A stretch of DNA of 32,708 nt from positions 1-32,708 of the forward strand of contig DIUC01000055.1 of the NCBI GenBank assembly GCA_002435785.1. Direction: 5' to 3'. A program made the translations under genes and the position numbers. Of the stretch, positions 8,524 through 16,867 are shown in pieces. The DNA comes from Saprospiraceae bacterium UBA6168. Lineage in GTDB: Bacteria > Bacteroidota > Bacteroidia > Chitinophagales > Saprospiraceae. Each line of letters begins with the position of its first letter. The first letter of the stretch is position 1. The notes under the pieces are model-generated. The model was not told the origin of the DNA. It saw only the letters and a program-made list of their open reading frames with translations, and made no database searches.

Positions 8524-8552
8524 GAGATGGTTTGAAGGATTACTGCCTCCAA

Positions 8553-8882
8553 CTACTTTTTCAGCGTCATCGTGTATTCCGCCACCGCCTTTATTTTTTC
8601 CTCGTTTAGGAGGTCCTTGAACGGGGTCATGGCCTTGCGGCCATTGGCGATGACGCTGATGCGCTCCTCAACGGGCAGTGCCGAGGTTTGCAGGTTGAAG
8701 GCTCCACTTGCGCCCATGTCCCCGTACAGGCCGTGGCAGGTCACGCAATAGGTTTTGTAAACTTTTTCGCCGTCCACTTTTGGGGCAGCGGCTGAAGGCT
8801 CGCTGCCACCTTTGTCGCTGCTGGATGGACCGCAGGCAAACGCAAGTGTAGCAAGCAAGGATAGGACGATTATTTTCTTCAT
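8553..8882 (-). CDS. Class I cytochrome c lipoprotein
   Basis: A 109-residue small c-type cytochrome. The N-terminus (KKIIVLSLLATLAFAC) is a lipoprotein signal with the lipidated cysteine at C17, followed by a Ser/Gly/Ala-rich linker. The haem site is CVTCH (C46, C49, H50), and M85 in GRKAMTPF is the likely sixth ligand. This matches the single-haem CCC/cbb3-like cytochrome c fold. It should sit in the periplasm anchored to a membrane and pass electrons between respiratory complexes; the partner is unknown because no oxidase genes are nearby. It lies upstream of anmK on the same strand with about 90 bases between them, including a small direct repeat, so co-transcription is possible but unproven. 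Confidence 0.88.
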   Translation of the reverse strand: MKKIIVLSLLATLAFACGPSSSDKGGSEPSAAAPKVDGEKVYKTYCVTCHGLYGDMGASGAFNLQTSALPVEERISVIANGRKAMTPFKDLLNEEKIKAVAEYTMTLKK

Positions 8883-8903
8883 GTGAAATTGTTTTGTGAC
8901 GGG

Positions 8904-8911
8904 CGAAGTTA
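8904..8911 (-). promoter_or_regulatory. -7 box for the cytochrome c gene
   Basis: On the minus strand the sequence reads TAACTTCG, a TTCG variant of TAnnTTTG, followed by CCCG. It would place the transcript start about 16 bases before the ATG at 8882. A TTTCG lies about 26 bases upstream. Confidence 0.35.
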
Positions 8912-8992
8912 AAAGCTATGCTCGAAATATTGTCGAAATATTCTTGCCCAAGGCAAACGCGAAACATTCGCCTTGGTTTATAGAAAGGATAT

Positions 8993-9000
8993 TACATTTG
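8993..9000 (+). promoter_or_regulatory. -7 box for the SNF2 helicase gene
   Basis: TACATTTG, followed by CGCC, matches the TAnnTTTG consensus and lies 37 bases before the ATG at 9038. The -33 element is weak (TTCG at 8967 or TTGG at 8973). Confidence 0.45.
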
Positions 9001-9037
9001 CGCCACCCTATTATAAGCCTCACTCTTATTTCAAACT

Positions 9038-12000
9038 ATGGCCAAAAAATATGGTGTTACGTGGTGGGGCCAACAGTGGCTTCAGTCGCTTACGCAGATA
9101 GACTACAACAACCGCCTACCACGGGGAAGAGCACTCGCCAGTACTGGCAAAGTACGTTCGCTGGACATTAAAGGAAACCAAATCAATGCTCGGGTGCAAG
9201 GCGCACAACCGGCCATTGCCCGTGTTGGCATCAGTGTCCCGCTGTTCACCGAAACGGAAAAGGAAAAATTCATAGAAGCGCTGGCAAAACAGGAGGCATT
9301 GACCCTCCGGCTCATAAAGCTGGATTTGCCGAACGAACTTCGCCAAATCGCAGAAAGCCAGGGCATCAAGCTATTCCCTGAATCTTGGAAGGACTTTTCC
9401 ATGGATTGCTCCTGTGGCGATTTCCCCACGCCCTGCGAGCACCTTGCCGCCGTCATTTTCGAGATTGCGGAGGAGATAGACAAGAACCCCTTCGTGGTGT
9501 TTGAAATGCACGAGGTGAACCTGATGAAAGAGTTGGAAGCACACTACCAGCGACTGGAAAACCGAAAATCGGAGTCGGTGGCGAGGGTGTCCGACCTACT
9601 GAACCCGCCACCACCGCCGGGCGAGTTCATCAACGTGGCCAATGCAAAGGTGTCAAAGCCGCTGAAACCCCACGCACTCGACTTCACCACCATACCAGAG
9701 GCCGGCACGCAGATTTTGATGCTCTTCCGGGCCAACGAGTTTTTCAATGGCATCGAAATAAAAGAGGTGGTACACCAGTGCTATGCCGACGCATCAGAGG
9801 CCGCCGACGAGCTGTTGAGCGGGGACGTCGCAGAATTGGTACTGCCGTTCCGCATCTTCCCAGAAGACCACCTGCAACTGATTTTTGACGAAAACCTGTG
9901 CTTCAGGGACCTGCTACTCCGCGACATCAGCGGGAGGCAGCGCCCCCTACCCGACTTTCGGCCCGACGACCTCATCCAACTGCTCTACACCTACGACTTC
10001 GGCACCCTGAACCGCACCCACCCGAATACGGCGGTGCTGCTGCACGTCTTCTCCTTTGCGCTGAACTTGGCAAAAAATGGTGCCATCATGCCACAACTCC
10101 TCGATTGCGCAAAGGGCAAGTACCATGCTCGGTGGATACCCGCCCAGATGCTGGTGGAGGTGCGGGAGTTTTTTGAAAAATTGGCGTCCAGCCTTGCGCC
10201 AGACCTGATTTTTGTCGAGCGAAAAGGGGTTCGCCGAACCCAACCGCCCGCCGAGATGCTGAAGACCATTTGCTCGTTTTTCATCGGGCACTGCGTGGCT
10301 GCGAAGGCCGTGCCTGACCCGCATCCGTTGGTTCAGCTTTTCCAAAACCGGCTCGATGCTCCCCTGCAAAGCCTTGACGGGCAAGACATTGCACAGCAAA
10401 TACACCGTTGGCTCAACAACCTGTACATCACAAAAAAAGACTACGTGCCTGTGGTGAAAGTGGAGGAGGCCAACGGCCAGTACACCGTGGACCTGGCCGT
10501 GGAGTACCGCCCTACGCCGCTCATGCCGCCCATCCCGCTGACGGTTTTTTTGCAGCAAAAAAAATACGAAACGGTGAAGGACGATGTGCTGAAAGACATG
10601 GCGCTGCTGGTCGAGTTCTTCCCGCAACTGGCCCAAGTGCTCGCTTCAGAGGGCCGAAAGCAGCTCACCTACAACCCCACCCGGTTCATCGAAGTCCTGC
10701 TAAAAAACCTGCCCGCCATCGAGATTTTTGGTATTAAAACCCTGTTGCCGCCCGGCATGAAGGAGTACGTTCGGCCAAAGCTCTCGTTGATGGTAGGCAA
10801 ATTGGTGAAGAAAAAAAGCGAGCTTTCACTGCCGCTGTCGCAGCAGTTTTCGTTCCACTGGCAAATCGCCCTTGGCAACTCCCTCATCTCCGAAGAAGCG
10901 TTTGAGAAATTGGTGAGTAGCGTCAACGGGGTGGTAAAGCTGGACGGGCAATACATTCTCGTGGACGAAGACCACCTCATCAGCCTGTTCGACAAGCTGG
11001 AACAGCCGCCACAGCTCGACCCCGTCGAGGAGCTGCACGTCCTGTTCACCAAAAGCTACCGGGGCGCAAAAATCGGGTTTACACCCGATGCGGAGGCCCA
11101 CCTGCAATCCTTCCTCACGCCGAGGGAAGTGATGCTGCCCAAGCGGCTCAATGCCGAGCTGCTATCCTACCAACTCACGGGCTATGATTTTTTGATGAAA
11201 AATGCTCGCCACGGTTTCGGAAGCTTGTTAGCCGACGAACTGGGGCTTGGCAAAACACGCCAAGTAGTTGCGGCGCTGCTAAAATTCAAGGAAGAGGGCT
11301 TGCTGGACATGACCAAGGCGCTCATCATCGTACCTGCCCCGCTGGTTGCCAATTGGCAGCTAAATATACATCGGCTCGCACCGTCGCTCGTCACTGCCGT
11401 GTATCACGGGAAGCGTAGGCCCTTGGGCGTCACCTCCCCCGACGTGATTATCACCGCCTACGAAACCGCCAACTCGGAGGCAGAGCTGTTAGGCAAAATG
11501 TCGTGGTACTGCATCGTGGTTGATGAAGCGCAGTGGGTCAGCGACGACGGCTCTGGGGCGACCCAAAACCTCAAGTCCCTGCCCGCCGAGGTGCGCATCG
11601 GCATCATCGGGCGGCATATAGAGCACCGGTTGGGCGAGCTTTGGAACATCATGGACTTCCTCAACCCCGGCTACCTCGGCTCTCCAAAGCAGTTTAAAGA
11701 CCGGTTCGAGCACCCAATTTTAAGGGAAAACGACCAGCGGCGGGCAGTGCTGTTGAGCAAAATCACCGCCCCGTTCATGTTGCGCCGCCTGAAAACGGAC
11801 AAGGAAGTGGCACCAGAACTCCCACAGCCGCTCGCTGGGGAAATGTTTGCGCAGCTATCGCAGGAGCAAGAGGAACTTTACCATAAGCACTTGCAACGGG
11901 ACCTGAGGCTGATGTTGGAAGAAAAAGAGGCCCCACGACGGCAGGTAATCGTGTCCGCTTTGATAAACGACCTGCGGAAAATCTGCAACCACCCTTTCCA

Positions 12001-12550
12001 GTTTTCGAGGGTCGGCCCCAAGCTGCCCAGACTTTCGGGCAAGACCCAAGTCCTGCTCGGACTATTGGAAAATAACTACGAAAACGGAGAAAAGACCCTG
12101 ATTTTGACACAGTTCGTGGAGACAGGCGAGCTACTCACCAAGGCCATCAAGGATGCATTTGGCAAAGAACCGCTGTTTATCCATGACTCGCTCAGTATGC
12201 TCCAGCGGGATGAAATGGTTTTCGCTTTTCAGAAAAACCCGGTTTTCGACACCCTCGTGCTGGTCACATCGCCCACTCACGCTGGCCAAAGCCTCACGGC
12301 TGCCACCAGTGTCGTCCTGTTCGACCGCTGGTGGAACCCGGCGATGGAGGCACAGGTGGTGGAACGGGCATGCCGTATTAGCCAGTCAAAAGGGGTGATG
12401 CTTTGGCGGCTCTCCACTGCTGGCACTTTCGAGGAGCGGTTGTCGGGACTATTGCGAAGCGACAAGGAACTCGAAAAGCTCACATTACCCGCAGGGGAAA
12501 ACTGGATAGGGGAACTGCCCGTGGAGGAATTGGAGTGGGTATTTGGGTAA
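9038..12550 (+). CDS. SWIM zinc-finger SNF2-family helicase with altered motifs
   Basis: A 1170-residue protein. The N-terminus (MAKKYGVTWWGQQWLQSL) and a SWIM zinc finger (C124, C126, C133, H135 in CSCGDFPTPCEH) are typical of bacterial SWIM-SNF2 proteins. A long middle region (about 200-680) has no domain I can name. The SNF2 ATPase starts near residue 695. Walker A is ADELGLGKT (732-740) and motif II is DEAQ (829-832). Motif III, usually TGTPIEN, reads IGRHIEH (857-863). The helicase C lobe has TLILTQF, DTLVLVTSPTHAGQSLTA and the motif VI region ERACRISQ (1109-1116; usually DRAHRIGQ), with both arginines kept. Such proteins move on double-stranded DNA or remodel nucleoprotein; the substrate is unknown. 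The gene stands alone with its own -7 box. ATPase activity is likely but not assured given the motif III change. Confidence 0.88.
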   Translation: MAKKYGVTWWGQQWLQSLTQIDYNNRLPRGRALASTGKVRSLDIKGNQINARVQGAQPAIARVGISVPLFTETEKEKFIEALAKQEALTLRLIKLDLPNELRQIAESQGIKLFPESWKDFSMDCSCGDFPTPCEHLAAVIFEIAEEIDKNPFVVFEMHEVNLMKELEAHYQRLENRKSESVARVSDLLNPPPPPGEFINVANAKVSKPLKPHALDFTTIPEAGTQILMLFRANEFFNGIEIKEVVHQCYADASEAADELLSGDVAELVLPFRIFPEDHLQLIFDENLCFRDLLLRDISGRQRPLPDFRPDDLIQLLYTYDFGTLNRTHPNTAVLLHVFSFALNLAKNGAIMPQLLDCAKGKYHARWIPAQMLVEVREFFEKLASSLAPDLIFVERKGVRRTQPPAEMLKTICSFFIGHCVAAKAVPDPHPLVQLFQNRLDAPLQSLDGQDIAQQIHRWLNNLYITKKDYVPVVKVEEANGQYTVDLAVEYRPTPLMPPIPLTVFLQQKKYETVKDDVLKDMALLVEFFPQLAQVLASEGRKQLTYNPTRFIEVLLKNLPAIEIFGIKTLLPPGMKEYVRPKLSLMVGKLVKKKSELSLPLSQQFSFHWQIALGNSLISEEAFEKLVSSVNGVVKLDGQYILVDEDHLISLFDKLEQPPQLDPVEELHVLFTKSYRGAKIGFTPDAEAHLQSFLTPREVMLPKRLNAELLSYQLTGYDFLMKNARHGFGSLLADELGLGKTRQVVAALLKFKEEGLLDMTKALIIVPAPLVANWQLNIHRLAPSLVTAVYHGKRRPLGVTSPDVIITAYETANSEAELLGKMSWYCIVVDEAQWVSDDGSGATQNLKSLPAEVRIGIIGRHIEHRLGELWNIMDFLNPGYLGSPKQFKDRFEHPILRENDQRRAVLLSKITAPFMLRRLKTDKEVAPELPQPLAGEMFAQLSQEQEELYHKHLQRDLRLMLEEKEAPRRQVIVSALINDLRKICNHPFQFSRVGPKLPRLSGKTQVLLGLLENNYENGEKTLILTQFVETGELLTKAIKDAFGKEPLFIHDSLSMLQRDEMVFAFQKNPVFDTLVLVTSPTHAGQSLTAATSVVLFDRWWNPAMEAQVVERACRISQSKGVMLWRLSTAGTFEERLSGLLRSDKELEKLTLPAGENWIGELPVEELEWVFG

Positions 12551-12600
12551 ATGGAGGCAGCCTACATCCCCTATTTTTCACGCCGAGTTCTTCAAGAGCC

Positions 12601-13653
12601 TCACTTCTTCGGCTTGTACTTCGACTTGTCCATGATGAACTGGGCGTCCGTTATCGCCACCAACTGCTCCGGCGAGGTGGTTGGATTTTTTTCCATAAAC
12701 GACTTGACGATTTGCCAGCCGAGCCAGTTGGCGGTGCGGCCTGGCGCCTCTTCCGGCATTCCGGGTGAGTTAGGGCTTGGCTCCACGAACTTGCGGTAGG
12801 TATTGTAATCGGTGGAGTACAGCAGCTTTTCGGAGAAAAAATACGCCCAGATGTTCGCCTCGTTCTCCTTGCACCAGTCCACCTGTTTTTGTGAAAACTC
12901 CAACCGCACACTGTCCGGGGCCTTGGGAAGCAGGAGGTCGAGGAGGTAGAGTTCCTTGCCGTTGTGAATCAGATGGTCCAGCATTCGGCTGCCCTTTGCT
13001 GGGCCGAGGATGTCCTGCACGAGGAGGCGCATTGATTTTTCGACGATGTGTTCCTTGTTGAAAGTACGCACGAGGTAGGCTGAGAAGTTGGGGTTGGAGG
13101 GGTTGTAGGCGGAGTAGGGGTATTTTTCGCCAAGATAAAAGTCGAGTCCGATGCCGATGGAATTGTCGCCGTATAGGAACCCACCTATCGTATATTCGGA
13201 CACGTAAGTGACGACCTCGCCGGATAGTGGCTCATTGGGGAAGTAGTATTTGAAGAACTGGAAAGCCTGCCGGAAATCCTTTTCCAGCCATTTCAAGTCC
13301 GGGAAAATGACTTGGCAAGTGTCGTTGAGCTTGCGCACGGCAGGGTGCGAGATGAAACCTTGGGTATAACGTTGGTGCCCCTCCGGGGCAATGGTCGTAT
13401 CGGTGGAGCCGAGTACCTGCCCAAAGAAGATGGGGCCGAAGTCGGGGTAGTTTTCCACCAAAGCCGCTAAACCCGGTGCTATGTCGTTGGTATCGAGGGC
13501 AAAGAGGTCCTGCTCAAAGCGGCGGACATTGACATCCACAGAGATGTCCGAAACATCTGGAATATCTTTACCTTTGCCGCATCCGCAGACATTCAATCCA
13601 AGAAAAACTGCGAGAAAAAGAAATAATGCGTTTCTGACGTTCATAGATTTCAT
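12601..13653 (-). CDS. gldB: Gliding motility lipoprotein GldB family
   Basis: A 350-residue lipoprotein (or 347 if the ATG three codons later is used). The signal is MNVRNALFLFLAVFLGLNVCGC; C25 (V-C-G-C) fits a lipobox best. Recognisable GldB-family stretches are VRRFEQDLFALD near residue 45, YPDFGPIFF near 70, and IGIGLDFYLGEKYPY near 165, with TANWLGWQIVKSFM near the C-terminus. In flavobacteria GldB is an envelope lipoprotein needed for gliding, and the family is common in Bacteroidota, including non-gliding species. This assignment rests on remembered family pattern. It fits the window's several T9SS cargo proteins, since gliding and T9SS are linked. It converges with the SNF2 gene (50-base gap without a clear terminator). 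Confidence 0.82.
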   Translation of the reverse strand: MKSMNVRNALFLFLAVFLGLNVCGCGKGKDIPDVSDISVDVNVRRFEQDLFALDTNDIAPGLAALVENYPDFGPIFFGQVLGSTDTTIAPEGHQRYTQGFISHPAVRKLNDTCQVIFPDLKWLEKDFRQAFQFFKYYFPNEPLSGEVVTYVSEYTIGGFLYGDNSIGIGLDFYLGEKYPYSAYNPSNPNFSAYLVRTFNKEHIVEKSMRLLVQDILGPAKGSRMLDHLIHNGKELYLLDLLLPKAPDSVRLEFSQKQVDWCKENEANIWAYFFSEKLLYSTDYNTYRKFVEPSPNSPGMPEEAPGRTANWLGWQIVKSFMEKNPTTSPEQLVAITDAQFIMDKSKYKPKK

Positions 13654-13751
13654 TGTTGAAATTGCTGTATTGCTTTATTGTTGAGTTCGCCAATAACCAT
13701 TCAACCATCTAACAATTCAGCAATTTTTTAGCAAACCAAAAACATATTTAG

Positions 13752-14450
13752 ATGAAAAAAATTGCTACGATTATCTCCTTTTTAGCGCTCGTCTCGAGTG
13801 CAGCCATTGCACAAGAGACCGATCTCCGACTGGGCTTCCAAGTTAGCCCAACGTTCTCCTGGATGACAACCGACGACCCAAATATCGGCAACAATGGTAC
13901 GAACCTTGGGCTGAAACTCGGCGCTCGTGGCGAGGTTTTCTTCCGTGAGAACTACGCCTTCCTTATTGGCCTCGGCTTTTCCTTCAACAGTGGCGGGCAA
14001 TTGCTCCATAGCCAGTTCACCAATGCTTGGCAGCGCTCCTCCATCCCGAACGGGGTCATCACGCCGTTCCCTGCTGGCACCGACCTGCGCTACAAAATCC
14101 AGTACGTCGAGATTCCGTTTGGGTTAAAGTTCCGCACGAACGAAATCGGGTACTTGCGCTACTACGCCGAGTTGCCAGTAATGACGCTCGGCTTCAAGTC
14201 CCAGGCAAGGGGACAGGTCAAGTACGCCAGCATCAAGGAAGACAATATTGACATCAAAAAAGAGGTGATACCACTTTCCCTCTCCTGGGGCATTGGCGGT
14301 GGCATAGAATACAGCGTGAGCGAAGGCACCTCGCTCATAGGTGGCGTGAGCTACCAGCGCATCTTCACAGACGTCTCCAAAAACTATGACGGCGCCGATT
14401 CCAAAGCGGTGATAAGTTCCATCATCCTCCACCTTGGCGTGATGTTTTAG
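13752..14450 (+). CDS. PorT-like outer-membrane beta-barrel protein
   Basis: A 232-residue protein with a signal peptide (KKIATIISFLALVSSAAIA-Q). The mature part alternates short amphipathic strands: LRLGFQVSPTFSWM, LGLKLGARGEVFF, YAFLIGLGFSFNSGG, IQYVEIPFGLKFRT, YYAELPVMTLGF, GIGGGIEYSVS and the final HLGVMF ending in Phe. This matches the porin/PorT family (outer membrane beta-barrel, about 8 strands). In Porphyromonas PorT is required for T9SS, but this broad family also includes barrels of unknown role, so I give no symbol. It is divergent from gldB (98-base gap) and is followed by a hairpin terminator. Confidence 0.8.
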   Translation: MKKIATIISFLALVSSAAIAQETDLRLGFQVSPTFSWMTTDDPNIGNNGTNLGLKLGARGEVFFRENYAFLIGLGFSFNSGGQLLHSQFTNAWQRSSIPNGVITPFPAGTDLRYKIQYVEIPFGLKFRTNEIGYLRYYAELPVMTLGFKSQARGQVKYASIKEDNIDIKKEVIPLSLSWGIGGGIEYSVSEGTSLIGGVSYQRIFTDVSKNYDGADSKAVISSIILHLGVMF

Positions 14451-14468
14451 TAAAAATGATGTTCACGA

Positions 14469-14503
14469 GAAAGGCCCCTGCCACAAGATGGCAAGGGCCT
14501 TTC
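14469..14503 (+). terminator. Hairpin terminator after the PorT-like gene
   Basis: A 14-base stem with one mismatch (gaaaggcccctgcc at 14469-14482 against ggcaagggcctttc at 14490-14503) closes a 7-base loop. The 3' arm continues into ttc..tta, a weak U tract. It lies 18 bases after the stop codon at 14450 and before the MscS gene. Confidence 0.6.
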
Positions 14504-14529
14504 TTCATTAAAAAACAACCGAAAACGCA

Positions 14530-15354
14530 ATGAACGAGGAAAAACTCAATCTCTATTGTGACAAGGCCGTTGACCTTGCCGTGGCTTTTGCGCCGAAACT
14601 CGCTGGTGCTATCATCCTGTTGGTGGCTGGTTTTTGGTTGGCGAAAAAGCTGGCGGCACTCCTGTCGCTCTCCCTCCAACGTGCCAGTTTCAGCAAGGAA
14701 GTAGCGCCATTTTTGGTGTCCTTCGCTGGCATCGCCATGAAGATTTTCGTGCTGCTGGCGGCTGCAAGCATCATTGGCATAGAAACCACTTCCATAGTAG
14801 GCTTATTGGCAGCGGCGGGGTTCGCAGTGGGGTTCGCCTTGCAGGGCAGCCTCAGCAACTTCGCAGCGGGCATCCTCATCATGGTGTTCAAGCCCTACAA
14901 GATTGGCGACATGGTGGAGCTGCACGGGAAGTTTGGCAAGGTGGAGGACATCCATATCTTCAACACCATACTCGCCACCCCCGGCCTCAAGACCCAAATC
15001 ATACCGAACGGCAAGGTCATTGACGATACCATCACCAACTTCTCCACAAAGGGCGCCGTCCGAATTGAGCTGAACGTGACCATGCCTTACGAGGAGAGCT
15101 TTCCGAGGGTAAAGGAAGTGTTGATGGATGCATTGGACTCCGTGCCATTTGTGCTGAAAACACCCGCCCCGGAGGTTGGCATCGAAAGCTTCGACAGCCA
15201 CAGTGTGCTCATTGCGGTGCGACCTTATGTTAGGCCGGACAATTACTGGGTTGGTATTTTTGAGGTACATCGTGCGGTGAAGGCTGCTTTCCACGAGCAC
15301 AATATTCAGGTTGCTTACTCAGAGGGAATGGAATTGGGCAGGATTGGTGCGTAG
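14530..15354 (+). CDS. Small-conductance mechanosensitive channel, MscS family
   Basis: A 274-residue MscS channel of normal length. Three transmembrane helices lie near residues 18-42, 58-82 and 85-118. The pore-lining helix is GLLAAAGFAVGFALQGSLSNFAAG, followed by the family signature FKPYKIGDMVEL. The cytoplasmic beta domain (VEDIHIFNTILATPGLKTQIIPNGK) and C-terminal alpha/beta domain follow. The channel opens when membrane tension rises on osmotic downshock and releases small solutes from the cytoplasm. It follows a terminator, so it is probably transcribed alone, though no clear -7 box is visible in the short gap. The next gene converges with it. Confidence 0.93.
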   Translation: MNEEKLNLYCDKAVDLAVAFAPKLAGAIILLVAGFWLAKKLAALLSLSLQRASFSKEVAPFLVSFAGIAMKIFVLLAAASIIGIETTSIVGLLAAAGFAVGFALQGSLSNFAAGILIMVFKPYKIGDMVELHGKFGKVEDIHIFNTILATPGLKTQIIPNGKVIDDTITNFSTKGAVRIELNVTMPYEESFPRVKEVLMDALDSVPFVLKTPAPEVGIESFDSHSVLIAVRPYVRPDNYWVGIFEVHRAVKAAFHEHNIQVAYSEGMELGRIGA

Positions 15355-15363
15355 GCGCATGTA

Positions 15364-15825
15364 CTACTCAAAAAGTTGGTCGTACTCACTGCCTTTTGGC
15401 TGTTTTTTAAGTTGGGGGAGTTCGAGCGGCTTCTCCCGGCTGGGCTTGCTCTCGATTTCCTCAAAATCAATCAACTCGCCCTGGCGCTCGTTGTCATATT
15501 GCTGCCGAGCGTCTTTAAACTTCTTTTTTAGCAACGCCTTGCCAAACAAGAAGGGGAAGACCAACGTGTAGCCAAAAATGGTGAACAGTATGGCACCAAT
15601 GCCCAACAGCGGGTTGGACTTCAGGGTTGTGCCAATCCATTTCACATAATTGAAAACAACCGAACGGTCAATAATGAGCGTGGCAATCAGCATCAGCGGA
15701 GCTACCACCGTGAGCGCCAGCAAGGTGTATTTTACGATAAAATAAAGGGCCACCAAAAAGCCGATAAGCACCAATACGCCGGTGATACCGTCCAACCTGA
15801 AACCCATTGTCTTGCGATTAGTCAT
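15364..15825 (-). CDS. Membrane protein of unknown function
   Basis: A 153-residue protein I do not recognise. It has two adjacent hydrophobic segments (about 14-33 and 34-52, TGVLVLIGFLVALYFIVKY and LLALTVVAPLMLIATLII) and a third at about 75-95 (GIGAILFTIFGYTLVFPFLFG). The C-terminal 55 residues are hydrophilic, charged and probably cytoplasmic, with KKKFKDARQQYDNERQ followed by an acidic FEEIES stretch. Codon use resembles neighbouring genes and a -7 box lies upstream, so it is likely real. It converges with mscS with a nine-base gap. Confidence 0.7.
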   Translation of the reverse strand: MTNRKTMGFRLDGITGVLVLIGFLVALYFIVKYTLLALTVVAPLMLIATLIIDRSVVFNYVKWIGTTLKSNPLLGIGAILFTIFGYTLVFPFLFGKALLKKKFKDARQQYDNERQGELIDFEEIESKPSREKPLELPQLKKQPKGSEYDQLFE

Positions 15826-15871
15826 GCTTTGTTATTTGGTTTACGAATCAACATACGACTCTAAGAACTGC

Positions 15872-15879
15872 CAAAAGTA
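15872..15879 (-). promoter_or_regulatory. -7 box for the membrane protein gene at 15825
   Basis: On the minus strand the sequence reads TACTTTTG, a perfect TAnnTTTG, 47 bases before the ATG. No good -33 element is visible. Confidence 0.35.
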
Positions 15880-15963
15880 TCCAGTTGTTTGATGGAAATA
15901 GCTGAAAATAGCGCACAACAAGGGAAATGACAGACATTTTGAAGCAAATGATAGACCAAGCGC

Positions 15964-16587
15964 CTAATCGTCCGTCAGCAGTTCGAGCAGTTCGTTGAGC
16001 ATCATGGCCGTGGCGCCCCAGAGTACCCTGCCGTGGAGGTCGTAGTACGGGACGTTTTTCAGCGTGATTTGCGAATTGATGCGAATGTCCGTGACTTTAT
16101 CCTTCTCCTGCTGCTGAAAATGGGACAACGGCGCTTCCAAAACGTCGTTCACCTCCTCCACTTGGAGTAGATAGGTCGGCGGGTCGCTCAAATACCCCAC
16201 GAACGGGTGCACCTGAAAGTTGCTGACCGGGATGTAAATTTCCGTCAGGCCGCCCAGCACCTTCACCTGTTCCCGACCGATGCCCACCTCTTCCTCTGCC
16301 TCCCGAAGCGCCGTTTCGAGCATGGTAGTGTCCGAAGGCTCGGCCTTGCCGCCGGGGAAGCTAATCTGGCCGCCATGCTGGTCACGGTCGTTGGCATTGC
16401 GCTCGATGAAAACGATGTGCGGCGAACCTTCTTTGAGGAAAAGGGCCAGGAGCACTGCCGCCTGCCTCGCCGTCGTGGGTGCTCCCACATAGTGCCGCCG
16501 GGTAACGTGCGCCATGCGAAGCTGGGCCTCCCTTCCCGGCAGCGGGCCTTTTAGGCGATGTTCTATCCGTTGAATCAGTTCAGTCAT
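15964..16587 (-). CDS. Nudix hydrolase, CoA pyrophosphatase (NudL) type
   Basis: A 207-residue Nudix enzyme. The Nudix box is complete: GGKAEPSDTTMLETAL followed by REAEEEVGI, with the metal-binding REAEEE helix. The preceding RDQHGGQISFPGG matches the UPF0035/NuCoA signature, which points to coenzyme A or acyl-CoA pyrophosphate cleavage to phosphopantetheine and 3',5'-ADP. VHPFVGYL further on also suits the NudL subgroup. The ATG at 16587 gives a normal length. No partner gene is next to it; the gap of 138 bases to the membrane protein holds that gene's -7 box. Confidence 0.88.
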   Translation of the reverse strand: MTELIQRIEHRLKGPLPGREAQLRMAHVTRRHYVGAPTTARQAAVLLALFLKEGSPHIVFIERNANDRDQHGGQISFPGGKAEPSDTTMLETALREAEEEVGIGREQVKVLGGLTEIYIPVSNFQVHPFVGYLSDPPTYLLQVEEVNDVLEAPLSHFQQQEKDKVTDIRINSQITLKNVPYYDLHGRVLWGATAMMLNELLELLTDD

Positions 16588-16867
16588 AGCTATTCAAAAC
16601 GAATTTGCGCAAATCAGGTTTTCGCTTTCGCTTGCGTTTTTACCGAAAATGGCAAACAAAGGAATGGGAAAGTCGTTGGGAGCGCCTTCATCCCGGTAGC
16701 ATGGCCTTTAGGCCGTCCCGTCCAAGCCCTTTAGGGCGCTGGCGTAAACGCCTTTGACTGGACGGCCTAAAGGCCATGCTACCGGGCAAATCCAACTCCA
16801 ATCTTTAGTGGTGACTACCGGAAATGGAAAGATGGTAGTTGGAAATTGGCGTTTCATGCACACACCG
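16588..16867. other. Intergenic region between the Nudix gene and the 94-aa gene
   Basis: It holds repeat copy A (16692-16786) and about 100 bases on either side with no gene I can support. Open frames across the repeat are products of its palindromes. Confidence 0.6.
16692..16786. repeat. Modular palindromic repeat, copy A (95 bp)
   Basis: Perfect 27-bp terminal inverted repeats (16692-16718 and 16760-16786) begin cccggtagcatggcc. Inside are four 12-base palindromes of one design, a four-base GC stem, T, a TT or AA centre, A and the GC stem again: ggcctttaggcc (16703), gccctttagggc (16726), ggcgtaaacgcc (16741) and ggcctaaaggcc (16764). It matches copy B in inverse orientation. It resembles REP/BIME or MITE-like elements; no transposase is in the window. 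Confidence 0.9.

Noticed and set aside
9947..10636. A 229-codon minus-strand open frame inside the SNF2 gene
   Set aside because: It is a shadow of the SNF2 frame; its histidine- and arginine-rich translation is typical of antisense frames here.
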